DNA from: Silene latifolia
Taxonomy: Eukaryota; Streptophyta; Magnoliopsida; Caryophyllales; Caryophyllaceae
Reading direction: 5' to 3'
Assembly: GCF_048544455.1 (NCBI RefSeq)
Contig: NC_133536.1
Span: forward strand, 26,910,152 to 26,974,151
Length of the DNA stretch: 64,000 nucleotides
Positions 45,173-56,225 of this stretch are shown one piece after another. A program made the position numbers and the translations under genes. A model generated the notes under the pieces. It was not told the origin of the DNA. It ran no database searches and was given only the letters and a program-made list of their open reading frames with translations. Position 1 is the first letter of the stretch; each line of letters opens with the position of its first letter.

Positions 45173-46884
45173 ATGAATCCATCAAATGCTACCGCACCGA
45201 TAACTATTGAGTCTTACCACAATGTTTTTGACGATGTTTGCTCCAACAATGATTTCGACACTACTAGAGAACTTCATTTTGGGATAGGTTCGGATGGAAA
45301 CCTTAACTTCATCACTTCTTCTAAACCACCTACTACTACTAGATCTCGTGTGAGCCCGTCTCAGGAAGACTACCTCATACAATCTATAGGGTCTTTGTCT
45401 CTGGAAGATAAAGATGCCAAAACTAGTGGGAGCTCAAGCAATCAAGTTCTTGCTTCAAAGGGCAAAAAGTTCAAGAAGAAGGGAAAGAAAATCAAAAACT
45501 TCAAGCAAGTTAATGATGAGTGCCATTATTGCTATGGCATGGGACATTGGCTTAGGAATTGTCCCGTATATTTGCGAAATATAAGGGAAGGAATCATCGT
45601 TCCAAAAGGTAAAATTTCTAAAGAAATTTATGTTATTGATATAAATTATTCTTCCACTATGACATGGGTACTAGATACCGGTTGTGGTTCTCACCTTTGT
45701 AATCATTTACAGGGTTTAAGAGATGTGGAGAGGCTTAGCAAGGGAGATGTGGATCTACGCCTTGGAAATGGAGCTCGAGTAGCGGCCGAATCCAAAGGAA
45801 CTTATGTTCTAGCTTTGCCTAATGGATTTGAGTTGTATTTACATAATTGTTTTTATGTGCCTACACTCTCTAAAAACATTATTTCAATCGCCATGCTAGA
45901 CATGGACGGTTTTTGTTTTGTCATTAAGAACAATTGTTGTACTATTTCAAGGAATGATTTGGTTATAGGCCAAGCTTCTTCCATCAATGGCATTTACATT
46001 TTAGAGACCTCAAATTCGACTAATGATATTTATAACATTCAATCAAAGAAACTCAAATCAAGTGACCCAAGTGAAACGTTCATTTGGCATTGTCGATTAG
46101 GTCACATAAATGAGAATCGCATCAAAAGATTAATTTCGACTAATGAGATACCATTTGATTATCAATCATATGGTACATGCGAATATTTCCTACTTGGCAA
46201 AATGACTCGTAATCCTTTTAGTAGTAAAGGGACACGAGCTAGTGAACTATTGGGACTCATACACACCGATGTATGTGGACCAATGAGTATCACCGCTCGT
46301 GGTAATTATGACTACTTTATAACCTTCACCGATGACTTGAGTAGATATGGGTATATCTATTTAATGAAGCATAAGAGTGAAGCGTTTGAGAAGTTCAAGG
46401 AATTTCAAAACGAAGTAGAGAACCAATTGAACAAAAGGATTAAGGCACTACGATCCGATCGTGGTAGAGAATACCTTAGCCTTGAATTTGATTCACACTT
46501 GAAAGGTCGTGGTATTATATCACAACTTACTCCACCCGGAACACCACAACTTAATAGTGTTGCCGAAAGGAGAAATCGAACCCTACTTGATATGGTTCGA
46601 TCCATGATGAGTCAAACCGAGTTACCAAACTCGTTTTGGGGATTTGCGATTCAAACCGCAATTAGATCTTTAAACAATAGTCCCACAAAGTCCACTGAAA
46701 AGACTCCATGTGAGATGTTGACGGGAAGGGTTCCTAATATATCCTATATGAAGATTGGGGATGTGATGCTTATGTCAAGTCTAAGAGCGACAACAAGCTT
46801 GCCCCAAGATCCGAAAAGTGCATCTTTGTAGGTTACCCTTTAACCTCACGAGGTTACTACTTCTACAAACCTCAAGAAAACAAA
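45173..46884 (+). pseudogene. copia gag C-terminus, protease and integrase (broken)
   Basis: A frame of 552 residues has a Lys-rich segment and a CX2CX4HX4C knuckle at ~117-130 (CHYCYGMGHWLRNC). Protease WVLDTGCGSHLC (DTG ~168-170) follows. The integrase zinc region is IWHCRLGHINENR...CEYFLLGKM, where the expected second cysteine is phenylalanine. The core shows HTDVCGPM, LRSDRGREYL and NSVAERRNRTLLDM (D, D, E all present). One T is missing in the run near 46753-46755, so the last residues are a frameshift tail; integrase C-terminus and linker continue in the next frame. No N-terminal gag (UBN2-type) domain is recognised, although copia elements normally carry one. Confidence 0.87.
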
Positions 46885-48718
46885 GTGTTTGTGTCTTGCG
46901 AGGCTGTCTTCTTAGAAAGAGAATTTATTTCTAAGAGACAGAGTGGGAGAAATTTTGAACTTGATGAAGTTCAAGAGCCACAAACCGAGGTAGAGACGCA
47001 AGAAGATGTTCCTTCGTCGTCTAATGCGGTTGTCCCTCCTCCACTTAGAAGAACGGACCGAGTTATACGCCATCCCGATCGATATGTGGGACTTATCGAA
47101 GAAGATGGAACACTCGATGTATTGCTTATAGAAAGTGACGAGCCCGCCACCTACAACACTGCAATCTCTAGTCCAAATTCCTCTTTATGGCTTGAAGCCA
47201 TGAAGTCCGAAATGGATTCTATGCATGAAAACCAAGTTTGGGACTTGGTAGATTTGCCTAAAGGGGCAAGACCCCTTCAATGCAAATGGATATTCAAAGT
47301 CAAGAATGGCATAGAAGGACATGACGATGTCTACAAAGCTAGGCTAGTGGCAAAAGGATTTACCCAAGTCCAAGGTCTCCATTATGATGAGACCTTCGCC
47401 CCCGTAGCTATGCTAAGATCCATTCGGATTTTGTTAGCGATTGCCGCATTTTATGATTATGAAATATGGCAAATGGATGTCAAAACCGCTTTTCTAAATG
47501 GGCATTTAGAAGAGGAGGTGTACATGATACAACCCGAAGGTTTTGTTGATTCTAAAAAGCCTAACAAAGTGTGCAAGCTTAAGAGATCCATTTATGGTCT
47601 TAAGCAAGCATCTAGAAGTTGGAATCATCGATTCAATCATGTTATAAAGGAAAATGGTTTCACTCGAAGTGTTGAGGAACCGTGTTTATACATGGAATTT
47701 AGTGGGAGCAATGTTGTGTTCCTAATCTTGTATGTCGATGACATACTACTGATTGGAAATGATATTCCAATGTTGTCTTCTGTTAAGAAGTGGTTAGGTA
47801 ACCACTTCCAAATGAAGGATTTAGGAGAAGCACAACGCATATTAGGTATCCGGATCCATAGAGATAGATCCAAGAGGATATTGGCACTAAGTCAAGAGTC
47901 TTATGTTGATAAGATTCTTCGACGGTTCAGCATGGACAAATCCAAAAGGGGATTGGTACCTATGGTAACCGGGACGATATTGAGCAAGACTCAATCTCCC
48001 ACCGAACCCCATGATGTTGAATGCATGAAGACGATCCCTTATGCTTCCGCTGTTGGATCAATCATGTATGCCATGATATGCACATGTCCTGATGTCTCGT
48101 ATGCCTTGAGCATGACGAGTAGATATCAAGGAAATCCAGGTGAGAGTCACTGGATAGCCGTCAAGAACATCCTTAAGTACTTGAGAAGAACTAAGGATTC
48201 TATCCTAGTGTTTGGAGGAGACACTGAGCTGCGTGTTAATGGATACACGGACTCAAGTTTTCAAACAGATAGAGATGACATAAAATCACAAGCTGGTTTC
48301 GTTTTCATGCTCAATGGTGGTGCCGTAAGCTGGAGAAGCTTCAAGGAAGTCAGAATCATGGATTCTACAACGGAGGTGAGTACATTGCGGCATCGAAGTC
48401 GCTAAGGAAGCTGTTTGGATCAGGCAATTCACGGAAGGTCTAAGAGTAGTACCTACCGCCAATGATCCCATCACTCTCTATTGTGATAATAGTGGGACGA
48501 TCTTCCAAGCTAAGGAGCCGAAGTCTAGTAATAGATCTAGACATGTACTTAGAAAATATAATGTAATAAGAGATTTCATTGAAAGAAAGAAAATTGCGAT
48601 TTGTAAGGTTGGGACGGATGACAATATAACCGATCCGCTCACCAAGCCTTTATCGCAGGCTAAGCATGATGGACATGTTGCGTCCATGGGACTTAAACGT
48701 GTACCAAGTTTTTGTTAG
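46885..48718 (+). pseudogene. copia reverse transcriptase and RNase H (broken)
   Basis: The frame through 48405 carries WIFKVKNGIEGHDDVYKARL, WQMDVKTAFLNGHLEEEVYM, SIYGLKQASRSWNHRF and catalytic LILYVDDILLIGN. The RNase H start (GYTDSSFQTDRDDIKSQ) follows. A single base is missing at about 48376-48377 (in the STTEAEY motif), after which RNase H continues in another frame to the TAG at 48716-48718 (LTKPL and the final VPSF can be read). Only two one-base deletions separate this polyprotein from an open frame, apart from the integrase cysteine change. Confidence 0.88.
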
Positions 48719-49480
48719 ATTTTGAAATGAAATAAGTGTTGTTTTGTTCATGTTCACAATCACATTTGTCTTTTATCTTTAATTTATACATTGTTACATC
48801 CAAACGGGTTGTAGTGACAATTGAACCCCGTTAAAGTGAACACGGATTAACATAGTATTTGCCCATAGTCACTTGTATGAGGTGACGTCTCGAAGTGATT
48901 AGAGTGTGATACGATTGATGGCAAGTTCAAGTGCCATAGAGTCATGTGAGATGACTAGTCGATCACATAGGCAGACTGTTAGGAACATTTTGTCGGGCCT
49001 TATGACCGCTTATAGAGTTCTGGCAAATTTATATAGCCTGGTCATGGCGAGAGCTACTATAGTATTCTAGTGAGTCGATTCTTTTGACTAAAGACTATTC
49101 ACCTAAGATGGCACAGTTTCAGATTTACTTTGATTTGTGTTACTACGACCTTCGTAAATGGGGTCAAATGGGCATATTTTGGGTTATGATGGCTCAGGCT
49201 AGTCGAAGGGAATGAGTGCGATAGGAATTGTCCACCCCTAGTCAGGGTTATAACAATATCTCAGGGCCACTCGAGGAGTAATAAACTGGAAATGTGTGGC
49301 CACGCTCGGACTGTATCCATGGTGGATTAATCCGGTCAATCAGTTATTCTCCAGATCGAGGAAACCACTCTCGATATGATCACTTGCAAGTACGACCTGA
49401 AAAACACCTTGCATTGAGTGGGAGATAGTAATAGGACAAGAGAATTGGTGACGCACACTTGTCGAGGACAAGTGGGAGAT
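48719..49480 (+). other. copia 3' UTR and polypurine tract
   Basis: This is a non-coding stretch between the RNase H stop and the 3' LTR. It ends in the purine-rich AAGTGGGAGAT (49470-49480) that directly precedes the LTR start TGTTGG and primes plus-strand synthesis. Confidence 0.75.
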
Positions 49481-50735
49481 TGTTGGAATATGTGTCCTCC
49501 GACAATAATGCGATCACAACTGTTGATCATGATGATCACATGTTTAAATCTCATTTTAAAAGAATACGATTGGGAAGTATTTATATTGTCAACTGGTCCA
49601 CACATATCGGTAATGATTGGCTGACTAGAGTTTGACATTACTGTCGTGCAACGGTGGTGACCAGCTGATCCCCTAGGTCATACCTAAAGGATAATACTCT
49701 TAATTGATCAATTAATTAATCGTATAACGTTACGAGTTAATTATATTACTTGAAAAATTGACGGACGATTTTGGAAGTAAAATTTACGTATTTCATTATA
49801 ATCGATTAAATGAGATACGGTCTGAGTAATCGAATTGTTTCATTACTCAGATGAAATTATTGTTTAAGGAAACAATTGAAATTGAATGAATTATTATAAA
49901 TACAATTTATTGTGATTTATAATTGGTAGAATATTTTGATTCACGTAATTGTGAATTACTAAGTCGATTTTTGTATATGACGTATTTTTATTAATACGTT
50001 GATTTTTAATATGTTAAAAATACATAACAATTTTATGTGACATGTGACATATTGACAAATTGACAAAGATAAAATGGAATCCATTTTATCTCAATTTGGC
50101 CGAAATATGGGGAGGAATTAACATATATATTATGTTGATTAAAGTTAATGGAAAGCATAATGATGTTTACCTAATGCACACCTACACATTCTTGTAAAGA
50201 ACACATTGTGCATGCATTGGCCACACTTCCCCTCACCCTACCCGGTTTTGGACAAAGAGGAACCAAGGGTTTTCTCTTATTTTCTCCAATATACACTACA
50301 TTTAATATCTAGTGTAAAATTAATTCATTCCAACTACACACAAATATTTTAGTGAGATAAAAATATTTTCTTCCTCCTTCTTCCTCCTCTTGACCGAAAA
50401 TTAGAGAGGACCAAAAATATTTTGAGTCTTTTTATTTAAATTAATGTTATTCTAGTATTGATAATATTAATTTTATTAAGAGTATATCTTGGGTATCATT
50501 CCTTGGGAGGGATTCTACATTTGAGTCCTTTGTTCATCCATTTAAGGAGAGCTCAAGAACAAGAGAGTAGGAGAACTCTCTTGTGCCCTTAAGATCCGAA
50601 AATACCAATGTAAGACAAAGATTTCTTCTTTATTTTGATAATAGTTTGCATGCATAAGATCACCTATTTAATTTTATGATTAAATTAACATCAACATATA
50701 TGAATATGTTAGTATATAGATCTACTTTTCCTTCA
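49481..50735 (+). repeat. 3' LTR of the copia element
   Basis: 1255 bp, the counterpart of 30894-32166. It is followed by the TSD ATACT at 50736-50740 and the resumed array unit 2 leader of the PMD gene. Confidence 0.92.
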
Positions 50736-50795
50736 ATACTCTCTCAAATCTCAACCATTTCCGCCAAGGTTTGATCCAAAAGCTTGCATTTAATC

Positions 50796-52897
50796 ATGAC
50801 TAATAGAGGTACGTGTCTCATTCTTGCATTAATCTTCTATATTTGCTCAATTTGGATCGAAACAATTAGGGTTTTCAACCCAATTATTTCGAAAATTTGG
50901 GGCTTTTCCCCCCAAATGCATTTGCCTTGTAAAATTGATATTAGAAATGGATAATTGGTAGTATGAGGAACATAACCATGTATTTGTTTCGAATTTTCGT
51001 TGAGTTTTGAGCATTTGAGTGAAATTGAGACGGTTTCACAGCTACACCGTAAATTACTTCGAAAATAGTCTTAGGATTGCCCATTTGCGATGAAACTTGA
51101 TATTTGGGATCCTTGGATGATGGGTAAACTTCCTACCATCTCGGAATTTTTGTTTGTGACGGCTTTTTCAGGACACTTTTCTAGGGCATAATCGCCGTTA
51201 TAACGAAATGTTGCCGAAATTTCTACTCGAACCCGGAACTAGGCTTCAAATTAGGCTTGACAGGACTCTAATTACCACATGAGTGATCGGGTTTGTGAGA
51301 ATATGGCCAAAGATGGCGAGAAAAGAGCGATTTCAGGGCTTCCAAAGGCTCGAAAACCCCTTAACCAAGGCCCGTTGTCACGTGATGCGGCCTAAATTTG
51401 CTTTAATGTTGCAGGTGATGAGGCTTCTACTTCTAGGAGGACTCCCATGGAGATAGACGCTGCTGTTGTCGAGGAGGCTTTGGAGCAGCCTTTCACCGCC
51501 GCGGTGATGGCTGCTGGGGACGAGATCCACGAGGAGGAGGCTGTTGAGGAGGAGGGGGCCCCGAGGCGGGCCAACGTCGGACGAGGAGGTCATCAGCTGA
51601 GAGGACCGCCCGCGTGGGCCGAGACCTGGGAGAGTAGGCACCTGCTCTGGGCTGCAGAGGGCCACCTGTCCTACAGGACGGTGAAGAGTTTGGTAATTTT
51701 GAATTCATTACTCATCACTCACCTTCTTTCATTTCATTTGCTCATATTTTTTCAACTTTCATCAAAACTAAAGATAGATTTTTGTTTCAAATCACAATAG
51801 GAGGCCGGGAACATCAGGTCATTCTCGGGTTACACGACAGCGATGGAGTGCTACGAGCGGCTGTCAGCGGAGGAGCGCGCCATGATCGAGCGTGGAGCGT
51901 TCGGTGCCTTGGTGCAGGCCTGGAGGGATATTGCGAAGAGGAAGTTGCGGGCTAACCTTAGCCTGGTCCGCACTTTCTTGGACCGATTCTGGGATACGAC
52001 TTCCACGTTTCACATGCCTATTGGTGAGGTGGGAGTCACTCTGGAGGACTACGGCATGATTTCTGGTCTGTCGTATGGGACTGAGGTGGTGGAGTGGCCG
52101 GAGACTGCCATGAGGGTGGACTCGGCCGAGGCGAGGAGGTTGATCGGCTGGAACTTGTCGCCGAAGGCTGTTACAGTGTCGGGCTTGGTGCCCAGTTCCT
52201 ACGTTCGAGACTACTTTGCGGGAAAGATCCCGGCGCTGGTGACGATTGACGGGAGGGAGACGGCTCCTCCTACCAGTACTGCTGAGCAGATGACCCGCTT
52301 GTGGCTTTGGTGGTTTCTGTCTTTGATTTACCTCGGAGACAAGGGAGAGAGGCTGTCGACGAAGCTTCTTCCCTTCCTTTCTGACCTGAGCTCCCTAGGG
52401 CGTTGGGGCCGGTCATCTGGCGATTTTGCGGTCCTCATCCGCTTCATGAGGGCCATGGTTTGTCCGGAGTTGATGGAGAAGGGGACTTCTCCCCGGTCTT
52501 TGTCGGACACAGATGCTTGTTGGAGGTATGAACCTTCATTGAGACTAAAATCAATTCTTTTCCTTATCAAATCAATTCCTTTCCTTATCAAATTACGAAA
52601 GATCATTTATTGACTATCTTATTTTACAGGTGTGGGTGTACTCCTTCTTTCCGAGCCTCACGCCCAAGAGGACGAAGCCGCTGGAGAAGGCCTATCCCGT
52701 TGTGAGGGATTGGGTGATGTGCAGGACGAGGAGCAAGCGTTCCTCTCACGGTGTTTACCGGCGGGACGTGAACGCTCTTCAGCTGGACAGCGTGAGCATC
52801 TCACTTATATTCATTTGCTTCTTCATTGCTTTTAATCGATCATAAGAATGATTCCTTGTTTGTCTTGTCCCAGTGGGTGCCCAGGCCTTGGGCGGAG
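50796..52897 (+). pseudogene. Second antisense PMD gene copy, frameshifted and truncated in exon 5
   Basis: Exons match the first copy: 50796-50808, 51415-51692, 51801-52525, 52630-52791 and the first 24 bases of exon 5 (52874-52897). All donors and acceptors are preserved. The codon that is TAA in the first copy is TAC here (around 52202), so the PMD core reads through. Exon 3 is 725 nt instead of 723, and the sequence after GTSP differs from the other copy, shifting the frame before exon 4. Exon 5 stops after WVPRPWAE at 52897 and is joined to an inverted fragment of exon 3, so exons 6-8 and the coiled coil are lost. The start ATG is only ~55 bases from the copia 3' LTR, which separates it from its original promoter. 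Confidence 0.8.
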
Positions 52898-52956
52898 AAG
52901 TCCCCTTCTCCATCAACTCCGGACGAACCATGGCCCTCATGAAGCGGATGAGGACC
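52898..52956 (-). repeat. 59-bp inverted filler copied from PMD exon 3
   Basis: This segment is the reverse complement of 17684-17742 (59 of 59 bases by eye) and of 52430-52488 (one mismatch). It sits exactly between the truncated PMD exon 5 and sequence equivalent to 21513 onward. It is a templated insertion at a deletion junction. Confidence 0.85.
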
Positions 52957-55900
52957 AGGTTTGAACCTAAAAGGATGGCTGGTATGGTAACTTAAAGGCT
53001 TATGAACCTAAGGGGAATTGGGATCCTAGGGTTTAGTTTAGGAACTATTGGGTTACTAATTCTTGTTTTAAACTCGTGCGCTTAAGCTTTCTAAGGTACG
53101 AGAACTCCAAAATGATTTATGGGTTTATGAACCTAAGGACGTTGGTGTGGGAGCTTAAAGGTTTGTGAACCTAAAAGATTCCATTTTGGGATCTAAGAAT
53201 CTAGGGGTCACAGGGATTCTGAAGAAAATTCTTAACACTTCCGAAGGCTAACTCTGAAGGCTATCTCTCACTAAAGGAAAGGCTGAAGGACAACTCTCTC
53301 TAAAGGACTGAAAGGGGACTTAACTGAAAAGGAGTTATCTGAAGGTTACTGAAAGGATTATCCTGAAGTGTCTAAAGAAATAAAGGATTATCTGAAGGGA
53401 GGAAGGCTCAAGGAAGGATTATCCCAAAGGTTATCTAAAGGGTTGTCTGAAGGATATGAAGGTAAGTTTCTGAAATATCTGAAGGGTTTTTCCTGAAAAA
53501 GGGTTACCTGAAAGATATGAGGGTTTATCCTGAAAAGGGTTACCTAAAGATATAAAGGATCACCTGGGGGTATCTGCCTCTCTCTGTCCTCAAGAAAACT
53601 CTCAATGGGGAATAAAACGATGATTTTGGGGAATCTGCATGTTTCTGTTCTCAAGCAAACTCTCGTTGGGTGATTACTCTAGGGAATCTGCATGTTTCTG
53701 TCCTCAAGCAAACTCTCGTTGGGTGATTACTCTAGGGAATCTGCATGTTTCTGTCCTCAAGCAAACTCTCGTTGGGTGATTACTCTAGGGAACTGATCTC
53801 CATGTCTCGAAAGGGAATGTCTGTCCGTGTACTCTCGTTGGGGGAACAGAATAGAGGTGTGTCGAAACACCTGTCAAAGAGTATTCGCTCGTTGTGGCAA
53901 GCGAGGTCTTGATAAAGTACTGCTTCTGATACTTACCTGCATGGTTAGTAGCCACACAAGAATGCAATCTAATATATGCACGTAAGCGATTATCAGATGG
54001 ACCTCGAATAAGGAAACACATAGGTTTTGCAAAAGTCGTTTCTTTTTAAAAAGTTGTTTAAAACTTGCTTAGAGAAGTTTGTCGTTTGTAATGCGCTATG
54101 CATATTCAATGGGCTTTAGACACGTGACTGACGCGACGTAGACCTTATACGGACGTGAAAATATAGACTTAGCTCGGACTGACGCGACACAGGGATGACT
54201 CTGACAGACTTTGTTTAAGTATGCGCAACCCCTAGCCAAATGTGAGTGATAATGCGTATCAATTCCAAAGGTAGAAGAATTGCAAGAATGATGAAGGCAT
54301 ATAAAGGTAAGGCATGAGCCATGGATCATCATCTCTTTGGGACAACTTTCACCACCGTTTCTTTGTAAAAGAGACCCCTCTTGAGGCACGATAAATCGGA
54401 GAATCGATCTAAGACCCTTGTCATTGTCCAGACAGAGTACTAACTTGGCTTAAAATAAGAGAGGAATAAAGGAAGGGTGGCATCTAGGAAGAGAAGCCCC
54501 CAGGATGAGAATGTGACTCTGGAATTTGGTAAAAAAGAGACTGGGCGATAATAAGGATCCCCCAGTATAGAGGTGTTGTTTGTGGAAGGGATGTTAATTG
54601 AGGTTGGAAGGTTGAAAATTGTGATGGTTGAAATGGTTGTGTCTTTGAGGACTGCCTACGTATTCACGTGAGGTGAAATCAAACCAGATCGTAGTTCTGA
54701 GGTTTGGTTAATTTTGTTTGGGTGTTGCGGTTGTATCCTTCTTGGGTAAGAAAGGACTGCCTACGTATCCACCTAAGTAGGTGAAATCAAACCAGATCGT
54801 AGTTCAGGTGTGTGCCTAAGCTATGTTGTTAGGGCCTTAAAGTGCAGGGTCACAAGGGTGTATTCCTTTGGTGACTCGAAGAACTGATTTGAGATAACTC
54901 CCTTTGATCATAGACCAAAGAGGTGTAACTAATTTTGTAAAAATTTCCTTGTCATGTGAGCACACTTAGTGGACCCTAAGGATGAATATGGGTATGTCCC
55001 GTTCTGGTAGCAAAGTATTTGAAGACTCCGTGTATGGGTCAAGGTGAAACTGGATTGGATATTTGGAACGTGGAGCTTGGAGATAAGAGGCTTTGATGAA
55101 ACAAATCTCTGGAGCTTGATTTTTTGGAGTTAAGGCTTGATGGGATTATGGCTTGTAATATGGCTTGGAAATGGAGTCTCTTAGCTTGATGTAGCCTGAG
55201 CACATAAAGGTGGGTTAAATGACGTGGGATCAAGTTTCCATATCTTGGCCCTTAAGGATAGGTATACTTGACGAGCTTGAGAGGATTCTCAAAATTCCTA
55301 ACTATCTCCCTGAGAAGGACTTAGGGTGTGTGATGTGTGAAAGGCTTAGTGGGGTGTTAGTCGACCATCTTGATTGATGTCTTGATTCTATATTGTAACT
55401 TGATTCTATATAGACTTCAGGAGTATTCCGTTTCGTATTTGATTTCAGACTTGTTCTTGATTCAGATTCAGATTCTTGGTTTAGAATATATCTCGGCTTC
55501 TTGCTCAGATTTTTGATCAGGTTTTGAAGGATAACGTTGTCTTTGGACATTGACATTGACTTGTTTGATTGAGCCTTCTTCTTTTGACTCTTTTGTCTTG
55601 GGCTATAGGCATAACTACGGCTTCGGATATTGATCTTGGGTATTTCTCTTGGTTGAGCCTTTGTCTTTGATCGTGGCTCGTATCATTTTGGATTTGATTG
55701 CTACTATGGATTTGGGTTAGACTAGAGCCTTTGGTGTGAAATAGGGTTGGTCTTTAGTAAACAGGTTATTTATTGTGGGGAATGGGCTTGCCTTCCGTCA
55801 TGGATTGTCAACAAGGGAGATGGTCTGGATTCGTCCTAGAATCTCTTGAGATAGGCTCGTCCTAAACTGGGGTATATTGTGGTTTATATTGCTAGACATG

Positions 55901-56225
55901 GAATAGTTAAGAAAAGAAAACGAAGTTTCAGGTCCTCTACAACTTTGAACGGAACATCATATAAGTGCACTCACATTGACTGTCATGTGTTGTTGTTGTC
56001 ATTTTTTTAAAAAAAACGTCTCAAACCAATTCTTGTTGTCACAGGAAAAGGGTAGAGGAAGAGATATGATAGAATATGTGGATTGAAAAGTGTGCTTTTA
56101 TTGAAATGGATAATAAATGTATTTAACATAGATATGAGAAGACACGTGACTCATGGCAAAACCCCCAGGTTGTCACTAGGAATGAAAATGGAGAAAGATA
56201 CTAGAACAAATATGAGATAGAAAAC
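52957..56225 (-). other. Non-coding interior of array unit 2
   Basis: It corresponds to 21513-24776 of unit 1: degenerate CTGAAGG/CCTAAAGG repeats, then the 53-bp tandem repeat, then AT-rich spacer. Again there is no pol. Compared with unit 1, about 3.4 kb (18149-21512 equivalent) is missing at its left end. Confidence 0.65.
53629..53787 (-). repeat. 53-bp tandem repeat, three copies (unit 2)
   Basis: Units start at 53629, 53682 and 53735 and match those at 22179-22337 nearly base for base; the same diverged partial fourth unit follows. Confidence 0.88.

Larger units (their letters stand above)
30894..50735 (+). mobile_element. Ty1/copia retrotransposon, inactive, containing a nested Tat element
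   Basis: Direct repeats 30894-32166 and 49481-50735 begin TGTTGGAATATG and end CCTTCA, flanked by the 5-bp duplication ATACT (30889-30893 and 50736-50740) inside array unit 2. The internal coding order is zinc knuckle, protease, integrase, RT, RNase H, the copia order. A 10.8-kb Tat element (33798-44558) sits in its leader. Two single-base deletions break the polyprotein. The lineage is not resolved. Confidence 0.93.
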
